Shown here in pieces: positions 62,405-64,000 of a DNA stretch of 64,000 nt. The stretch spans positions 6,930 to 70,929 of the forward strand of contig CAXTCJ010000015.1 in the NCBI GenBank assembly GCA_964242215.1. The letters are read 5' to 3'. The notes under the pieces were generated by a model. The model searched no databases. It saw nothing but the letters and a program-made list of their open reading frames with translations, and was not told where the DNA came from. A program made the translations under genes and the position numbers. The DNA is from LMUY01 sp964242215. Its GTDB lineage: Bacteria; Pseudomonadota; Alphaproteobacteria; Acetobacterales; Acetobacteraceae. The stretch's first letter is position 1. Every line of letters begins with the position of its first letter.

Positions 62405-63108
62405 AGGTAGAGAAGTTCGTGCACGCGGAATCGATCGATCCAATCTACTACGATGCCAGTTACTACGTTGCACCAGACAGACGAACTGCCGACGACGTCT
62501 ATGCGGTCCTGAGAGAGGCGATCCTCAAGACGGGCAAGGTGGCGCTCACCCGGCTTGTTATATCCCAGCGAGAGCGGACTGTGGCCCTTCGCCCGGTCGA
62601 CGGTGGCTTGGTAGCGCATACGCTGAATGAGGAGCGGGACCTCAACAGCAGCACCGCGCTATTCGAGGACATCCAGCGCGTCCAGGTCGACCCTGAGATG
62701 TTGGCTTTGGCGGTCCAGCTCGTCGACCGGCAGACGGGCAAGTATGATCCGTCAGACCTGGAAGATCAGTATGAGACGCGCCTGCGGGCGCTAATCGAGG
62801 CCAAACTGAAGGGCGAAGGTATCGACGCCGAAGCAGAGCCGGCCGCGGCAACGAGCAACGTCATCGACCTCATGGCCGCGCTCAAGAAAAGCCTGGGCGA
62901 GACGCAGCAAATCGAGGTCGCCGCCGAGCCGCAGACCGCCAAGGCAAGCAAGAAAGCGAAGAAGCCGCCCACCCCAGAGGAGATCCGTCGCCAGCCCGCG
63001 TTCAAGTTACCTATCGAAGGTGGGCAGAAAGGACCGGCTCGAGCCGCTGAAAAGTTGGTCGAGGCATCGAAGCCTGAGACCGTCGCTCGCGCACGGCGGA
63101 AGGCCTAG
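62401..63108 (+). CDS. ku: Ku, C-terminal part with extended tail
   Basis: This 235-residue remainder of Ku has MKVEKFVHAESIDPIYYD, YAVLREAILKTGKVALTR, RERTVALRPVDGG and the bridge/core helices (LAVQLVDRQTGKYDPSDLED, RLRALIEAKLKGEG). It is followed by a Lys-rich tail whose end has EEIRRQPAFKLPIEGGQK at about residues 190-208. That tail motif is shared with the next gene. The ATG at 62401 lies exactly in the TGA of the first half, so coupled re-initiation is possible, although no ribosome-binding site is obvious. Confidence 0.88.
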   Translation: MKVEKFVHAESIDPIYYDASYYVAPDRRTADDVYAVLREAILKTGKVALTRLVISQRERTVALRPVDGGLVAHTLNEERDLNSSTALFEDIQRVQVDPEMLALAVQLVDRQTGKYDPSDLEDQYETRLRALIEAKLKGEGIDAEAEPAAATSNVIDLMAALKKSLGETQQIEVAAEPQTAKASKKAKKPPTPEEIRRQPAFKLPIEGGQKGPARAAEKLVEASKPETVARARRKA

Positions 63109-63124
63109 AGCGAAGTGTTCATCC

Positions 63125-63715
63125 ATGGGCAATAGCACACGGGCCGCTTCGAATCCGTTCTCGGTTATGATACCGGCCAACCATCCCGCGCTGTTCAGTC
63201 TTGGCGGCCAGGCCTTCTACACGGCAGCTAGCGACCTCGTGGATCGGACCCGAAAAGCCGCGGCCTTGGCGCAGATTGAGGATCCCAGCACACGCGCTCT
63301 GATGGAGCGCTATCACGCAGCCTTGTCCACGGCCTGGGGGCCGGGCGAGCTTGTTAGCGCGCTACGTGCTCGCGGTGTCACCGACCTGCATGGAACAGAC
63401 TACGGCGACCCAGGAAAGCCGCTCTCGACGCTCCTGCGCGAGTGTGCCGACGAGATTGATCGCGCAGAGGCCAACCGACGCCTCGAACCGATCGAGGGAT
63501 GTGATGTAACTGCTGCGGAAGGCCCAGCAGCGACACGCGCTGACCGAACAGCGAAAAAGACGAAGACAGCTCCAACTGAGGAGATGCGCCGTCAACCGGG
63601 GCTTAAGCTTCCGATCAAGGGCGGGAAGGTTCGTGGCCTCAGAGAGGTGGAACAATCCGACCGAACGACCGATACGCAGTCGGAGCAGGAACGTCGGAAG
63701 ATGGGCGGCGGATAG
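63125..63715 (+). CDS. Unknown protein sharing the Ku C-terminal tail motif
   Basis: This 196-residue protein starts at the ATG at 63125, 17 bases after ku. The first 130 residues form a helical domain with no family that I recognise (PFSVMIPANHPALFSLGGQA, then LMERYHAALSTAWGPGELV). The tail is Lys-rich and contains EEMRRQPGLKLPIKGGK at about 157-173, nearly the same as the Ku tail motif. Co-transcription with ku and the shared tail suggest it belongs to the end-joining machinery, perhaps binding the same partner as Ku. This is inference; the tail may also be a recent copy from ku. Confidence 0.6.
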   Translation: MGNSTRAASNPFSVMIPANHPALFSLGGQAFYTAASDLVDRTRKAAALAQIEDPSTRALMERYHAALSTAWGPGELVSALRARGVTDLHGTDYGDPGKPLSTLLRECADEIDRAEANRRLEPIEGCDVTAAEGPAATRADRTAKKTKTAPTEEMRRQPGLKLPIKGGKVRGLREVEQSDRTTDTQSEQERRKMGGG

Positions 63716-63742
63716 CCTCAACAAGCTACAAGGGCAGCCAAG

Positions 63743-64000
63743 CTACCGAGCCGCGTCCGCCAGGTCTTGGAGATCGACGCCGACAAAGCCTCGCGGGTCG
63801 GGATCGGCTGGTGGGTAGATCATAACTTGGCCGCTGTAGCCGAATTTGCGGGCGAAGAGCCAAGCGGACTGTAAATTCCCCCAAGGCGATGCGTGCTGCT
63901 TCACACCGTTTTTTGTGTAGGCTGCAGGTCGACGGCGCCAACGCCGAAAGGGATTCCCTGCGCAGCTACCACATTAGCGAGGCGGATATCAGCCTGGTAT
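63743..64000 (-). pseudogene. Unidentified gene, 3' part, with homopolymer frameshift
   Basis: The minus strand is coding from the window edge: QADIRLANVVAAQGIPFGVG then AVDLQPTQK, reaching a stop at 63901. A second frame continues without a gap as NGVKQHASPWGNLQSAWLF, FGYSGQVMIYPPADPDPRG and VDLQDLADAAR to a TAG at 63743. The two join perfectly if the run of six A near 63909-63914 (minus strand) had seven. So it is one protein interrupted by a homopolymer slip, or a sequencing error. No family was recognised. Confidence 0.6.

Noticed and set aside
1..64000. CRISPR arrays, rRNA or tRNA genes
   Set aside because: No regularly spaced repeats and no conserved RNA gene sequence were seen at any scale.

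Overview
The window is high-GC DNA with bacterial gene structure. The content (HWE-family sensor kinase, EcfG-like ECF sigma factor, YciE/YciF ferritin-like proteins, DUF2934, duplicated LigD) suggests an alphaproteobacterium, probably Rhodospirillales/Acetobacteraceae-like. That placement is inferred from gene content, not from a marker gene.

Layout. (1) 1-6126: an intact, tightly overlapping operon with the end of a FAD-dependent amine/amino-acid oxidoreductase followed by a complete peptide/opine-type ABC importer (ATPase, binding protein, two permeases, ATPase). (2) 6130-13600: an eroded stretch with frameshifted Nudix and CPT-like genes, an intact selO on the minus strand, a Gfo/Idh/MocA remnant, a small YdcZ-type membrane protein, an EcfG-like sigma factor and remnants of IS66, IS701-like and IS5-like elements. 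(3) 13700-18060: a stress module with manganese catalase, a small lipoprotein, a YghA-type SDR, a zinc alcohol dehydrogenase and a membrane-anchored conserved protein. (4) 18270-25700: a pseudogene field (NDH-2, HATPase, GH1-like, AAG glycosylase, formate/nitrite channel, PoxB-like) around one intact GAF-PAS-PAS-HWE kinase. Several of these pseudogenes keep both ends of the gene and have lost the middle. (5) 26090-37951: the most coherent locus, a galactofuranose/glycan gene set with a GlfT2-like transferase, two GH1-like proteins, a half-size ABC exporter, a patatin, a glycosyltransferase-UDP-galactopyranose mutase fusion, and two ferritin-like stress proteins. (6) 38060-51000: an IS630 remnant, an LLM-oxidoreductase remnant, treZ, a TetA-like MFS pump, small stress proteins, a receiver protein, a BLUF protein, a broken inverted copy of ligD and a CcdB-like toxin remnant. 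(7) 50444-64000: a methyltransferase and a heme-oxygenase-like protein, then a DNA end-joining region: a first LigD, an SDR with a broken patatin, a LigC-type ligase, a second LigD, a Ku gene split in two by a frameshift, and an unrecognised protein whose C-terminal motif matches the Ku tail.

How it fits together. The intact accessory genes are largely those expected of a general stress response (sigma factor, sensor kinase, catalase, ferritin-like proteins, trehalose synthesis, non-homologous end joining). The glycan locus probably makes and exports a galactofuranose-containing surface polymer. Between these islands many genes carry single-base frameshifts, short tandem duplications or clean internal deletions. 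Some single-base cases could be sequencing errors, but the deletions and duplications look like real repair scars, which is notable beside so many end-joining genes. No tRNA, rRNA or CRISPR array was recognised.
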